Of a stretch of DNA of 64,000 bases, positions 63,648 through 64,000 are shown piece after piece. The translations under genes and the position numbers were made by a program. Under the pieces are notes generated by a model. It made no database searches and was not told the origin of the DNA. It saw only the letters and a list, made by a program, of their open reading frames with translations. The first letter of the stretch is position 1; each line of letters opens with the position of its first letter. Where the stretch lies: positions 1-64,000 of the forward strand of contig CAXBEV010000014.1 of NCBI GenBank assembly GCA_963974935.1, written 5' to 3'. The stretch comes from UBA4479 sp963974935. GTDB taxonomy: Bacteria > Pseudomonadota > Alphaproteobacteria > Rhodospirillales > Casp-alpha2.

Positions 63648-64000
63648 ATGAGATTATCTGTTCATACCGACCTTGCCCTGCGTACGCTGATGTTTCTCGC
63701 TGCGAATGAAGGACAACATTCGATTGCCGAGATTTCCACACGCTACGGTATTTCAAAAAATCATATGATGAAGGTTGCGCAAAGGCTTGTCGCCGAAGGT
63801 TTTGTAAAAAGCGTTCGAGGCCGCAACGGCGGCCTGCTCCTCAGCCAACCGGCAGATAAAATCAACATTGGTCATGTTGTTCGCGTACTGGAAGATATGG
63901 GCAGTTTTGTTGAATGCTTCGACGCCACCGGGAACGGCTGCGTCATAAGCCCGGTCTGTGGCCTTAGGCATGTTTTTGCGGATGCAATAGAGTCCTTTCT
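63648..64000 (+). CDS. nsrR: NsrR-type Rrf2 nitric-oxide sensor (truncated by window end)
   Basis: From ATG 63648 the frame is open to the window end: MRLSVHTDLALRTLMFLAAN, ISKNHMMKVAQRLVAEGFVK, SVRGRNGGLLL, then the cluster cysteines in VECFDATGNGCVISPVCGLR with pattern C-x7-C-x5-C. The beginning and the cysteine region match NsrR, whose Fe-S cluster reacts with NO and releases DNA. Divergent placement beside an NO reductase and hemoglobin supports it. About 117 codons are visible; roughly 25-40 are missing. Confidence 0.9.
   Translation, partial: MRLSVHTDLALRTLMFLAANEGQHSIAEISTRYGISKNHMMKVAQRLVAEGFVKSVRGRNGGLLLSQPADKINIGHVVRVLEDMGSFVECFDATGNGCVISPVCGLRHVFADAIESF

Overview
The window looks like a chromosomal segment of a free-living, probably marine, Gram-negative alphaproteobacterium, most likely in or near the Rhodospirillales. 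The reasons are the gene order rne - AMIN amidase - PBP1A - prfB, the order cysE / Rrf2 - cysteine desulfurase - sufBCDS - sufT - sufA, a GTCATCC...GGATGAC intergenic palindrome family of alphaproteobacterial type, a DmdA-like protein, and many hybrid kinases. No rRNA, tRNA, CRISPR array or intact mobile element was seen.

0-7.3 kb is metabolic: an aspartate-type aminotransferase, a DmdA/GcvT-like protein, a compact minus-strand operon (RraA/aldolase-like, cupin, cytochrome c), an MDR oxidoreductase with a LysE-type exporter, and an exported protein of unknown function. 7.4-17.6 kb is one long minus-strand Fe-S assembly locus. It runs cysE, iscR, two NifS/IscS-type desulfurases, sufB, sufC, sufD, sufS, sufT, an A-type carrier and a [2Fe-2S] ferredoxin. 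At its head is a sigma70-like promoter overlapped by a sequence that fits the type 1 IscR operator at about 22 of 25 positions, so cysteine supply and cluster assembly appear to share one feedback switch.

17.7-28.1 kb carries housekeeping genes: alpha/beta hydrolase, anmK, tyrS, a giant AsmA/YhdP-like protein, glnE and a Bcp peroxiredoxin. At 28.1 kb the composition turns AT-rich and a signalling block follows. It holds a membrane class III adenylate cyclase, a hybrid kinase with two receivers and an HPt domain, an overlapping PleD-like diguanylate cyclase, a lone receiver and a FliL-like protein. 36.5-44.9 kb is the cell-wall and RNA block, where prfB has an intact programmed +1 frameshift. 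45.2-50.1 kb has a second aminotransferase, a GGT-like lipoprotein that seems to lack the nucleophilic threonine, a BepA-like protease and a DUF3047 lipoprotein.

50.2-60.6 kb is more accessory: bacteriohemerythrin, a CaiB/BaiF CoA-transferase, two further histidine kinases, an IS30 transposase remnant, two tiny genes, a BON-MscS channel, a decayed dehydrogenase fragment and RsmJ. 60.7-64 kb is a nitric-oxide defence module: quinol NO reductase and a group III truncated hemoglobin, divergent from an NsrR-type Rrf2 regulator that is cut by the window end. Two NsrR-like half-sites lie in the shared promoter region.

Eight dispersed palindromic elements occupy gene ends, two of them inside the SUF operon. 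All family names come from motif recognition by eye; no database search was run.
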